Numbered from the stretch's first letter, positions 7,698-14,041 are shown. The stretch is DNA of 16,239 nt from Candidatus Tectimicrobiota bacterium (GCA_016193065.1 JACPSX010000176.1:1-16239), one strand, 5' to 3'. The notes: generated by a model not told the origin, from the sequence alone. Translations and numbers: made by a program.

Positions 7698-8921
7698 CTA
7701 CTTTTTCGGGGTCCAGAACTGATCCACGTCCGAGATCTTGTCCGTAACCACGTTCTGCAGCTTGCCGCCTATCTTCTCCACCTTGCGAATGTAGACAGGC
7801 TCTATGACGTTTTGAAATTTGTCAAACTTGAAGGGGCCCCGGGGAGCCTCAAACTGGACTTGGCGAAGGGCCTCCAGGAATTGTTCTCTGTTTTCCACGT
7901 TGCCCTTGACCGCCTTGATGGCCTCCGCAATAACCCGGGCCCCGACATACCCCTGCTCTGAGAACATGCTGGGGTCCTCGTTGTACTTTTGGCGATAGGC
8001 GGCCACAAATTTCTTGTTTTCCGAGGTGTCCAGGGTGGTCGCGTAATGGAGGTAGTTGGCGATCCCGAGTGCCGCATCCCCGATGGAGGGCAGGAAAGAA
8101 TCGTCCACTGTGTCGCCAAGGACAAAGAGTTTCACTTTGTCCTTCAGGCCGTATTCCGCGTACTGTTTTATGAACCGGATGGAGTCGCTGCCCGCAAAGA
8201 AGGCCCATACCGCATCCGTTGATCCGGCCTTGGAAGTGACCTGGGCCAGGAAAGGGGCGAAGTCCTGGGTTGCCAGAGGAGGATAAATCTCGGCAACGAC
8301 CTGGCCGCCGGCGGCCTTGAAAGTTTTCAAGAAACCTTGGGCCTTCTCATGGCCGGCAGAGTAATCGGGGGCCATCGCGATCACTCTGCGGATTCCGGCT
8401 TTTTCGTAAGCATACCAGCCTCCGGCCAGGTCCTGCTGACCGTTGACGAAGGAGACCCGGAAGATATAGGAACTCCGGTCCTGGGCGGTGAGGCGTGCCG
8501 CACCGGCGTTGGTAATCACCAGTGGAATCTTGTTGGCCTCGACGTAATCCCGGATCGAGTAAGCCACGCCGCTGTGGATGATGCCGGCCAGGATGTTGAC
8601 CTTGTCTCTTTCCACCAGCTTCCTGGCCTTAATGGGCCCGATTTCCGGCTTGGCCTCCGTGTCCTCGGTAATCAACTGGATCTTCCGCCCCCCGGCCTGG
8701 GATTTGATTTCCTCCAGGTACAGCTTAAAACCGTTATCCATGTCTTTGCCGGGCTTGGCGTAGACGCCCACGTAGGGGGCCATAAAACCAATCTTAATCG
8801 CTGAGCGGGTGGCCGGAGCCGCCCAAGACCGGTCGCCATACGCTCCTAACACCAGCGCTCCAAGAAACAGAAGTACTGCCGGGACTGAGAAGAAAACCTG
8901 GCCTTGTCTTTTTCCCGCCAT
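7698..8921 (-). CDS. Liv-type ABC transporter periplasmic substrate-binding protein (second copy)
   Basis: The start is set at ATG 8921, where AAGGAGGGATC (8937-8927) is a strong ribosome-binding site and the protein opens with a signal peptide: MAGKRQGQ, a hydrophobic core, and RSWAAPA as the likely cleavage region. The frame stays open upstream to 9086 but that extension is Ser/Arg-rich and non-hydrophobic. The 407-residue product is a type I periplasmic binding protein of the LivK family (KIGFMAPYVGVYAKPGKD, ARKLVERDKVNILAG, DYSAGHEKAQGF, SEQGYVGAR). It heads the livHMGF operon and is the dedicated binding protein for that permease. It is a close paralogue of the product of 2740-4014. Confidence 0.93.
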   Translation of the reverse strand: MAGKRQGQVFFSVPAVLLFLGALVLGAYGDRSWAAPATRSAIKIGFMAPYVGVYAKPGKDMDNGFKLYLEEIKSQAGGRKIQLITEDTEAKPEIGPIKARKLVERDKVNILAGIIHSGVAYSIRDYVEANKIPLVITNAGAARLTAQDRSSYIFRVSFVNGQQDLAGGWYAYEKAGIRRVIAMAPDYSAGHEKAQGFLKTFKAAGGQVVAEIYPPLATQDFAPFLAQVTSKAGSTDAVWAFFAGSDSIRFIKQYAEYGLKDKVKLFVLGDTVDDSFLPSIGDAALGIANYLHYATTLDTSENKKFVAAYRQKYNEDPSMFSEQGYVGARVIAEAIKAVKGNVENREQFLEALRQVQFEAPRGPFKFDKFQNVIEPVYIRKVEKIGGKLQNVVTDKISDVDQFWTPKK

Positions 8922-9130
8922 GCCTGATCCCTCCTTCGTTCTGCTGATGGATGCTTGAGAGCGGCTTTGTATCCTGTACACCCCCGAGATTTGAAGCGAA
9001 AGAACTCTACCTTTTCGCCAGAGGCAGTCTCTGCTAGAGAAGAACATTTCAACCCCTTGGCTGGCAATCTCTTTCGAAACGACCATGATCCCGCGGATTG
9101 GACTCCGCCTGTGTCCAGGAAATTGGCCGT

Positions 9131-9160
9131 ATTATAGAGGAGAAACACAAATTTCTTCAA
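9131..9160 (-). promoter_or_regulatory. Probable sigma70-type promoter of the SBP-livHMGF operon
   Basis: On the minus strand a perfect -10 box TATAAT (9136-9131) is preceded after 18 nt by TTGAAG (9160-9155), a four-of-six -35 match. The surrounding DNA is AT-rich. Transcription would begin near 9124, leaving an untranslated leader of roughly 200 nt before the SBP start at 8921. Confidence 0.55.
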
Positions 9161-9178
9161 GGATTTTTTGAAATACGG

Positions 9179-9207
9179 TTGCACTCCCCCACCTGGGGTT
9201 ATAAGCT
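9179..9207 (+). promoter_or_regulatory. Possible promoter of the cupin gene
   Basis: TTGCAC (9179-9184) is followed after 17 nt by TAAGCT (9202-9207), with TATAAG overlapping at 9200-9205. Both boxes are partial matches. The location, about 75 nt upstream of the cupin start and back to back with the opposite promoter, is suitable. Confidence 0.3.
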
Positions 9208-9278
9208 TCGACACGGAGAGAAGTGGCTAGGACAGGAGAAAAATCTGACTTTTTTGCGTTTTTGAGACAGGGGGAGGC

Positions 9279-9596
9279 ATGGACCATAGAAAGGTGGAGG
9301 GACTGAAGTCTTTCTCACAAGAAAAGCTCAACAAAGTAGCCCTGTTCAGCAGCGAGCGCAGCATGACGGACCTCTACTGCGTGCTGCCGGGCCAGAGCCA
9401 GAAGCCGCACGTTCACGAGGCGTCGGATAAGGTGTTCTACGTCATCTCAGGGAAGGGGACTTTTACAATCGGCGGCGAGGAGGCGGTTTTGAGCCCTGGA
9501 GAACTCACGATTGCGCGCCCCGGCGAAAACCATGCTCTGGCAAACCGGGGTTCCGAACCGCTGCTCGTGTTGGTTTTCATGGCTCCCAGGCCGTAA
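9279..9596 (+). CDS. Small single-domain cupin protein
   Basis: This 105-residue protein is one conserved cupin barrel. Motif 1 is G-QSQKP-HVHEASDKVFYVISGKG: the two histidines (44, 46) are present, but the usual glutamate position is occupied by Asp50/Lys51. Motif 2 is complete as PGENHALAN (81-89) with His85. It probably binds a divalent metal, but cupins of this size range from isomerases to sensors, so no reaction can be assigned. The start follows AGGGGGAGG with unusually short spacing. It is separated by 243 nt from the next gene and may be its own transcription unit. Confidence 0.88.
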   Translation: MDHRKVEGLKSFSQEKLNKVALFSSERSMTDLYCVLPGQSQKPHVHEASDKVFYVISGKGTFTIGGEEAVLSPGELTIARPGENHALANRGSEPLLVLVFMAPRP

Positions 9597-9660
9597 GGTT
9601 TCCGTTGTGATGTGGCTTCGTCCTCCCCGTGCCCCGCGCTCCGAATGGTACTCTAGCTGG

Positions 9661-9687
9661 AATTTGCGCCGGCCCGAAGCGCGAATT
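9661..9687 (+). repeat. Inverted repeat/hairpin downstream of the cupin gene
   Basis: AATTTGCGC (9661-9669) can pair with GCGCGAATT (9679-9687) over 9 bp including one G-U, with a 9-nt loop. No T-run follows, so it is not a standard intrinsic terminator. It could be an operator or a 3'-end stability structure. Confidence 0.4.
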
Positions 9688-9719
9688 GGCAGAAAGGAGC
9701 TATGGAGCCTGCGGCGAGG

Positions 9720-9748
9720 TGGACGGAGGAGGGTAAAGCGTGTATAAT
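9720..9748 (+). promoter_or_regulatory. Probable promoter of the nfu/SOD/folE/nuo gene series
   Basis: A perfect -10 box TATAAT (9743-9748) lies 17 nt after TGGACG (9720-9725), a four-of-six match to the -35 consensus. Transcription would start near 9755, inside or just before the strong hairpin at 9749-9791. It is the only promoter-like site recognised ahead of the long rightward run of genes. Confidence 0.45.
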
Positions 9749-9791
9749 GGCCTTACTTCCGTAACTTCTTTAGATTTGGGAAGTAAGGGCC
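9749..9791 (+). promoter_or_regulatory. Strong hairpin at the start of the nfu leader
   Basis: GGCCTTACTTCC (9749-9760) pairs with GGAAGTAAGGGCC (9779-9791) over 12 bp with one bulged base, leaving an 18-nt loop. It immediately follows a TATAAT box and precedes the nfu start by 48 nt. As DNA it could be an operator; as RNA it would be a 5' leader stem. There is no T-run after it. Confidence 0.5.
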
Positions 9792-9839
9792 GGAAGGTGG
9801 ATTCAACTCAGGGAGGGGGGTGAGAAATGGGAGCGATTC

Positions 9840-10067
9840 ATGATCGAGAAAGAGAAGGTCGAGCGGGTCCTGTCACAGCTCCGTCCGGCTCTCAATGCGG
9901 ATGGGGGAGATGTTGAGCTTGTCGAGGTCACCGAGAACAACGAGATTCTGATCCGGCTCGTTGGCGCCTGCGCGGGCTGTCCGATGTCCCAAATGACGTT
10001 GCAGATGGGAATCGAACAGGCCCTCAGGGAAGAGATCCCTGAAATCGAGCGGGTGCTGGCGGTCTAG
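9840..10067 (+). CDS. NifU C-terminal-domain (Nfu-type) Fe-S scaffold/carrier protein
   Basis: The 75-residue protein is a stand-alone Nfu domain. It starts with IEKVL-like helix sequence (KEKVERVLSQLRPALNADGG) and contains the diagnostic LVGACAGCPMSQMTL with Cys44-x2-Cys47, which holds a [4Fe-4S] cluster between two subunits. Nfu proteins carry Fe-S clusters to target apoproteins in the cytoplasm. Its position ahead of many Fe-S complex I subunits and oxygen-defence genes fits a role in building or repairing their clusters, which is inference. The ATG at 9840 gives the canonical N-terminus, with GGGAG shortly upstream. Confidence 0.93.
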   Translation: MIEKEKVERVLSQLRPALNADGGDVELVEVTENNEILIRLVGACAGCPMSQMTLQMGIEQALREEIPEIERVLAV

Positions 10068-10129
10068 GGCTCGCCCGCAAGGGGAAAATTTACCGCACAA
10101 AACCAAAAGTCATCTGGAGGGGGAAAATC

Positions 10130-10732
10130 ATGGCTTTCGTGGAGATCAAGGCCCAGGAGCTCAAGCCTGCCACTTTGAACATGGATGGAATTTCCAAGAA
10201 GACGATGGAAGAGCATTACAAGCTCTACCAGGGATATGTGAACAAGACGAACGAGATCCGGAAAAAGCTGGAAACCGCGGACCGGACCACGGCGAATCAG
10301 ACCTATAGCGATTTGCGGGTTCTCAAGGTAGAGCTTACCTTTGCCCTGGGCGGGGTCAAGAACCACGAAATCTATTTTGCCAATCTTGGCGGCAAGGGAG
10401 GGAAAGCAACCGGAAGGGCCTCGGAGGTCATCGAGAAAGATTTCAGCTCCTTTGAGAAGTGGGCGGAGGATCTAAAGGCCACGGGACTTGCCGCCCGCGG
10501 CTGGGTTTGGCTGGCCTACGATCACGATGACGGGAGGTTCTTTAACTTCCTCGGGGATGCCCAAAACACCTTCCCGGTCTGGAACGCGACCCCGGTCTTG
10601 GCCCTGGACACCTACGAGCACGCCTATTACCTGGATTACGCCACGAACCGGGGGGCTTACATAGACGCCTTTATGCGGAACCTGGATTGGGATGACGTCA
10701 ACCGGCGGATTGCGGCTCTCAACCTGAAGTAG
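10130..10732 (+). CDS. Iron/manganese superoxide dismutase
   Basis: This 200-residue protein is a Fe/Mn-family SOD converting superoxide to O2 and H2O2. All four metal ligands are visible: His29 ([12 protein letters not shown]), His79 (KNHEIYF), Asp160 and His164 in [12 protein letters not shown]. The second-shell residues look Mn-type: GG before VKNH (Gly74-Gly75) instead of the Gln of E. coli FeSOD, and Gln145 in GDAQN where MnSOD has its active-site Gln. The N-terminus differs from the textbook LPPLPY start, having [13 protein letters not shown]. No signal peptide, so cytoplasmic. GGAGGGGG (10116-10123) defines the start. It lies 62 nt after nfu and 37 nt before folE, probably in the same transcript. 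Confidence 0.95.
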   Translation: MAFVEIKAQELKPATLNMDGISKKTMEEHYKLYQGYVNKTNEIRKKLETADRTTANQTYSDLRVLKVELTFALGGVKNHEIYFANLGGKGGKATGRASEVIEKDFSSFEKWAEDLKATGLAARGWVWLAYDHDDGRFFNFLGDAQNTFPVWNATPVLALDTYEHAYYLDYATNRGAYIDAFMRNLDWDDVNRRIAALNLK

Positions 10733-10746
10733 GAAGGGGCAGCTCC

Positions 10747-10773
10747 ATGACCACAGGGGCCGGGGTTTCATGA
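10747..10773 (+). CDS. Possible 8-codon leader ORF coupled to folE
   Basis: An ATG at 10747 follows AGGAAGGGG (10732-10740) at good spacing and encodes MTTGAGVS before a TGA that overlaps the folE start as ATGA (10770-10773). The folE start itself has only a GGGG-rich stretch as ribosome-binding site. The arrangement would let ribosomes finishing the mini-ORF reinitiate on folE. It may simply be fortuitous. Confidence 0.3.
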   Translation: MTTGAGVS

Positions 10774-11318
10774 GCGGGGAGGGGGTGGAAGAGGATATTT
10801 CCAGGAAGACTCTGGAGATTCGGGAGATCATTGAAGGGCTCCTGCACTGGCTGGGGGAAGATCCGAGCCGTCCCGGACTGGACAAGACGCCGGAGCGGGT
10901 CGCCGAAGCCCTGCAGTTTCTTACCCGGGGTTATCAGCAGGACATCGACGAGGTCCTGAACGGAGCACTGTTTCCCATCGCCTACGAGGAGATGGTGATC
11001 GTGAAGGACGTGGACTTCTACAGCCTTTGCGAGCACCATCTTCTCCCTTTTTTCGGCAAGTGCCATGTGGCCTACATCCCCGACAAGAAGGTGATCGGTC
11101 TTAGCAAAATCCCGCGCCTGGTGGAGGTCTTCAGTCGCCGCCTGCAGGTCCAGGAGCGCCTGACCTGCCAGATTGCTGAGACAATTCAAGAGAAGATTTC
11201 CCCGGTCGGGGTGGCGGTGGTGATGGAAGCCCAGCACCTCTGCATGATGATGAGGGGAGTCGAGAAGCAGAATACCCTGGCGGTTACCAGCTCTATGCTG
11301 GTCGTATTTCGCACGTGA
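10770..11318 (+). CDS. folE: GTP cyclohydrolase I (FolE), apparently missing its C-terminal tail
   Basis: The enzyme turns GTP into 7,8-dihydroneopterin triphosphate for folate or other pterins. Zinc ligands are present as Cys87 and His90 in LCEHHLLPF and Cys158 in QHLCMMMRG. Substrate-binding segments [21 protein letters not shown] and the N-terminal [15 protein letters not shown] are intact. At 182 residues it is slightly short: the usual ending TSAMLGVFR followed by a 12-18 residue helix (family form D-x-x-TR-x-EFL) stops here at SSMLVVFRT. The stop overlaps the next gene's GTG by three bases, and that gene also seems clipped at its start, suggesting a deletion at the junction. The active-site part should still fold. 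Confidence 0.94.
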   Translation: MSGEGVEEDISRKTLEIREIIEGLLHWLGEDPSRPGLDKTPERVAEALQFLTRGYQQDIDEVLNGALFPIAYEEMVIVKDVDFYSLCEHHLLPFFGKCHVAYIPDKKVIGLSKIPRLVEVFSRRLQVQERLTCQIAETIQEKISPVGVAVVMEAQHLCMMMRGVEKQNTLAVTSSMLVVFRT

Positions 11319-12004
11319 CAGGCGCCAGCCGGGGGATCGGCCGGGCCGTGGCCCTGGCTCTGGGCCGGGCCCGGGTTCATACCGCTGTCCTGGCCCGCTC
11401 GCGCCCCGCTCTGGAAGAGGTCGCCCGGCAGGTGCAGACGGACGCCGTGAAGGCCCTGCCGATCGTGGCCGATGTGCGCCACGAGGACGAAGTGAAGCGG
11501 GCCGTGGAGGAGGTCGTGGCCCGTCTGGGCTCCCTCGACATCCTGGTCAATTGTGCCGGCAAGGGATACTTCGGTTGGGTCCACGAGACCGAAACCGCAG
11601 ACTGGGACGAAGTCCTGGGAGTCAACCTGCGCGGACTCTTCCTCTGCACCCGGTATGCCCTGATCCACATGCTTTCCCGGCAGCGGGGGCAGATCGTCAA
11701 TTTGGCTTCCGTGGCAGGACTGCAAGCGTACGGCAAGAGCGCCGCGTATTGCGCCAGCAAGTTTGGCGTGGTGGGGTTTTCCCGGGCGCTTGCCCTGGAG
11801 GTGAAGAAAAGGGGCGTGCGGGTGCACACAATTTGCCCGGGGGCGGTGGACACGGGGTTTTGGGAAAGTTCCCCTTCCCGCCCGGATCGCTCGCAGATGC
11901 TCCTTCCCGAGGAGATTGCCGAGTTGGTCATGGAGGTCTTGAGTTTTTCGGGGCGCGGGGTGGTGAGCCAGATGGTCGTGAACTCTCCGCTTGGAGTCTA
12001 TTGA
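11315..12004 (+). CDS. Short-chain dehydrogenase/reductase (SDR), N-terminally short
   Basis: This 229-residue Rossmann protein shows the classical SDR signatures: TGASRGIG (2-9) for NAD(P) binding, the VNCAG motif, the catalytic Ser in VNLASVAG, and YCASK (Tyr-x3-Lys). PGAVDTGFW follows as in 3-oxoacyl-ACP reductase-like enzymes. The oddity is the N-terminus: the only start, GTG at 11315, encodes the Val of the usual [10 protein letters not shown], so the first beta strand (typically 8-12 residues before it) is missing. Upstream in the same frame no ATG is found within folE. Substrate cannot be inferred; a pterin reductase role next to folE is possible but unsupported. Likely compromised or misassembled at its start. 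Confidence 0.88.
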   Translation: MTGASRGIGRAVALALGRARVHTAVLARSRPALEEVARQVQTDAVKALPIVADVRHEDEVKRAVEEVVARLGSLDILVNCAGKGYFGWVHETETADWDEVLGVNLRGLFLCTRYALIHMLSRQRGQIVNLASVAGLQAYGKSAAYCASKFGVVGFSRALALEVKKRGVRVHTICPGAVDTGFWESSPSRPDRSQMLLPEEIAELVMEVLSFSGRGVVSQMVVNSPLGVY

Positions 12005-12019
12005 GGCGGGAGGAACTCC

Positions 12020-12553
12020 ATGGGGGAACCCGATCTGGATGCTGCCTTGAGGATGGCGATCAATCGGGAGGTGGTTTCCTTCCTGTACTACGACATCCTG
12101 TCCGGGCAGAAGAATTTTCCGGAGTACCTGCGGCAGGTTTTCAGTTTTCTGGCCGAAGGGGAGCGTGAACATTTGGCGGCGCTCGTCGGGAGCCAGCAGA
12201 AACACGGGGGAGGTGCGGGATTTGAGGGTCCGGCCGATCTCATAGAGAAGAACCGGGCCTTTGTGCAGGAGAGGGTCCGGGAGGAGGTTGCTGAAGCCAT
12301 CCGGAAAGGTTATCCTGAACCGCGGGAAGTGCTGACGCGGGCGGTGAAGAAAGAACAGCAGTCGGCGCGTTTTTACTCTTTTTACTCGGGCTCCGTGAAG
12401 AACCGTGAGGTAAAAGCCTTCTTCAAAACCTTGCTGCAGGAAGAAAAAGAGCACGTGAAGATCATGAAAGCTCTCCATCTGCTGGTCGAGAAGGGAATCA
12501 TGGGAGTCAACAACCTAGCCGACAAGGCCAAGACAAAGAAGGGGTCGAGATGA
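12020..12553 (+). CDS. Ferritin-like di-iron protein (rubrerythrin-type, no rubredoxin domain)
   Basis: The 177-residue protein is a four-helix bundle of the rubrerythrin/ferritin-like superfamily. Candidate di-iron ligands fall in the expected repeats: Glu17 in INREVVSFLYYD, Glu48 and His51 in AEGEREH, Glu112 in KKEQQSARFY, Glu142 and His145 in QEEKEH. There are no cysteines, so the C-terminal rubredoxin domain of classical rubrerythrins is lacking. In anaerobes such proteins reduce peroxide or handle iron, which suits the neighbouring SOD. GGGAGGA (12008-12014) marks the start 15 nt after the SDR stop. Its stop overlaps the nuoI start as ATGA, so it is translationally coupled to complex I genes. 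Confidence 0.88.
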   Translation: MGEPDLDAALRMAINREVVSFLYYDILSGQKNFPEYLRQVFSFLAEGEREHLAALVGSQQKHGGGAGFEGPADLIEKNRAFVQERVREEVAEAIRKGYPEPREVLTRAVKKEQQSARFYSFYSGSVKNREVKAFFKTLLQEEKEHVKIMKALHLLVEKGIMGVNNLADKAKTKKGSR

Positions 12554-13062
12554 TCCGCAGGTTTTGCAGGGAAATCCTTGACGTCTTTTGGCCCATCTCC
12601 AAGGGGATGCGGGTTACCTTGAAGCACCTGTTCAAGGTGCCGATTACAGTCCAGTATCCGGTGGAAAAACTGAACCTGGCGACCCGGTTCCGGGGCAGGC
12701 TATTTAACAAGATGGAGGACTGCATCGGCTGCGACAACTGTGCCGTCGTCTGTCCTACGAGTTGCATCTCCATGGACCTGGTGCGCAAGCCCAAGGACGC
12801 TCCCAAGGAATTCACCTCCGACGGCACGGAGATAAAGATCCTGGTGACCCGTTTTGACATCGACCTGACCCGTTGCATGTTCTGCGGCCTCTGCACCATC
12901 CCCTGCCCGACGGAGTGCCTCACCATGAGCGAAGGCTACGAGCATGCGTTTTACGACAAGGAGGAGTGGATTCTGCGCTTTGGCGCCAACACGAAGAATC
13001 CGGAACTCCTTGCCCTGGATCCCAAGAAGCAAGATGAGAAGGCCGCCGCAATTGCATCCTAA
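12550..13062 (+). CDS. nuoI: NADH-quinone oxidoreductase subunit I (NuoI)
   Basis: NuoI carries the two [4Fe-4S] clusters N6a and N6b in the peripheral arm of complex I. Both motifs are intact: CIGCDNCAVVCP (Cys58, 61, 64, 68) and CMFCGLCTIPCP (Cys109, 112, 115, 119). The N-terminal part GMRVTLKHLFKVPITVQYPVEK and the RFRGRLF segment are characteristic of NuoI and separate it from simple ferredoxins. Length 170 is normal. The start overlaps the preceding ferritin-like gene by 4 nt with AAGGGG upstream. It is the first complex I gene of this cluster, which is unusual because nuoI normally follows nuoH. Confidence 0.93.
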   Translation: MIRRFCREILDVFWPISKGMRVTLKHLFKVPITVQYPVEKLNLATRFRGRLFNKMEDCIGCDNCAVVCPTSCISMDLVRKPKDAPKEFTSDGTEIKILVTRFDIDLTRCMFCGLCTIPCPTECLTMSEGYEHAFYDKEEWILRFGANTKNPELLALDPKKQDEKAAAIAS

Positions 13063-13086
13063 TCTCTAGAAAGGGGGTGATCGCCT

Positions 13087-13566
13087 GTGGGAATTTTGGA
13101 AGGACAGTTTGGCTCGAACGCCATTACAACGACAGTGGACAAATTGATCAATTGGGCCCGCAAGTCCTCCCTGTGGCCCATGACTTTTGGGCTGGCGTGC
13201 TGAGCAATTGAAATGATGGCCGCGGGGGCCTCGCGGTTCGATGGTTTTGAGCGCTTCGGAGTCCTGTTCCGGGCCTCGCCGCGACAGTCGGACGTGATGA
13301 TTGTGGCGGGCTCGGTGACTTACAAGATGGCGGAGTTGATTCGCAGGCTGTACGACCAGATGCCTGAGCCCCGCTGGGTGATCTCCATGGGTGCCTGTGC
13401 AACGAACGGGGGCCCTTATAATTCCTACAGTCATATGCAAGGGGTGGATAAAGTGGTCCCCGTTGACGTGTACGTCGTGGGTTGTCCCCCCAGGCCCGAA
13501 GCGCTTATTCACGGTATCATGCAACTCCAGAAAAAGATCGAGCAGGAAAAATTGTTGAGGAAGTAG
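13087..13566 (+). CDS. nuoB: NADH-quinone oxidoreductase subunit B (NuoB) with in-frame UGA at a cluster ligand
   Basis: Reading from GTG 13087 (AAAGGGGGTGA at 13070-13080 upstream) gives a standard NuoB N-terminus, [19 protein letters not shown] then TFGLAC, directly followed by TGA and [13 protein letters not shown]. The TGA replaces the second Cys of the invariant GLACCAIEMM, one of the four ligands of cluster N2. The other ligands are Cys38, Cys104 (GACATNGG) and Cys133 (GCPPRPEA). With the TGA read through, the protein has 159 residues, normal for NuoB. Both sides of the TGA remain conserved and in one frame, so the gene is otherwise undamaged. TGA serves as an ordinary stop elsewhere in this window (folE, livM, nuoF), so a changed genetic code is excluded. 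Selenocysteine insertion or a nonsense mutation/error are the options. Confidence 0.85.
13201..13238 (+). promoter_or_regulatory. In-frame UGA (13201-13203) with SECIS-like hairpin (13218-13238)
   Basis: After the UGA, 14 nt separate it from GGCCGCG (13218-13224), which pairs with CGCGGTT (13232-13238): five G-C pairs and two terminal G-U pairs. The apical loop GGGGCCT (13225-13231) starts with G and lies 22 nt after the UGA. Bacterial SECIS elements are expected just downstream of the UGA inside the coding region, with a short stem and a G at the first loop positions, so geometry is compatible. The stretch also codes for the conserved AAGASRFD in GC-rich DNA, so a hairpin could arise by chance; a competing GGCC/GGCC fold exists. 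Confidence 0.45.
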
Positions 13567-14036
13567 TGGCATCTGAACCTCAGAAAGAGCAGATCCGCCG
13601 CGCCCTGGCTTCTTTCCCCCGGGAACAGACCTACCTGCTTCCCGCGCTGCAAAAGGTGCAGGAAGAATTGGGCTACCTTCCCCCGTGGGCGCTGGAGACG
13701 GTCAGCGAGTATACCCGGGTGCCCAAAAGTGAGGTGTACGGAGTCGCCACTCATTACCCCGAGCTGCGCTTGCATTGCCCGGGTCGCCGGCATATCCGGG
13801 TATGCACCGGGGTTAGCTGCCGCGTCAATGGCTCCCTCGACGTTCTCCGTGCCCTGTCGGAGGTTTTGGGCGTGCGTTCCGGAGAGACCCGGCAGGACGG
13901 TGAGGTGACTCTCGAGGAGGTCGGATGTTGTTTTGTTTGCTCGGTGGCCCCGGTGGTGGAAGTTGACGGGGTATTCAAGGGACGCGTGCAGTCGTCTGCC
14001 GCTGCCTCTATGGTAAACGAGAGGGGGAGGCCGTAG
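13566..14036 (+). CDS. nuoE: NADH-quinone oxidoreductase subunit E (NuoE)
   Basis: NuoE is the thioredoxin-like [2Fe-2S] (N1a) subunit of the NADH-oxidising module. The cluster motif is present as Cys80-x4-Cys85 (VCTGVSC) and Cys121-x3-Cys125 (GCCFVCSVAP, with an extra Cys122 inside). The helical N-terminal part includes LLPALQKVQEELGYLP, typical of the family. The start is set at GTG 13566, whose G is the last base of the nuoB TAG, with GAGG just upstream; the frame continues further upstream inside nuoB, but that part is not NuoE-like. Length 156 is normal. The overlap with nuoB argues that ribosomes normally reach the nuoB stop, hence that the upstream UGA is read through at least sometimes. 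Confidence 0.93.
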   Translation: MASEPQKEQIRRALASFPREQTYLLPALQKVQEELGYLPPWALETVSEYTRVPKSEVYGVATHYPELRLHCPGRRHIRVCTGVSCRVNGSLDVLRALSEVLGVRSGETRQDGEVTLEEVGCCFVCSVAPVVEVDGVFKGRVQSSAAASMVNERGRP

Positions 14037-14041
14037 GCGCC

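Larger units (their letters stand above)
8922..9278. other. 357-nt divergent intergenic region (SBP gene / cupin gene)
   Basis: The region separates the leftward SBP-liv operon from the rightward cupin gene. It holds a strong-looking minus-strand promoter (9131-9160), a weaker possible plus-strand promoter (9179-9207), and about 200 nt of transcribed leader ahead of the SBP start. Frames that read through it are not protein-like. No clear operator palindrome was found. Confidence 0.55.

Noticed and set aside
8922-9086. Upstream extension of the second SBP to GTG 9086
   Set aside because: It would place a polar 55-residue segment before the signal peptide; ATG 8921 has a strong ribosome-binding site and gives a classical signal sequence.
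11186-12478. 430-codon open frame on the minus strand opposite the SDR and ferritin-like genes
   Set aside because: His/Pro/Arg-rich composition with no domain; it spans three real genes on the opposite strand and is a codon-bias shadow.
13201-13203. UGA reassigned genome-wide (alternative genetic code)
   Set aside because: TGA is used as a normal stop by several genes here, including folE, livM, livH, the ferritin-like gene and nuoF.
13482-13565. Upstream extension of NuoE into nuoB
   Set aside because: The added residues are the nuoB sequence read in another frame and do not resemble NuoE; GTG 13566 gives the normal length.
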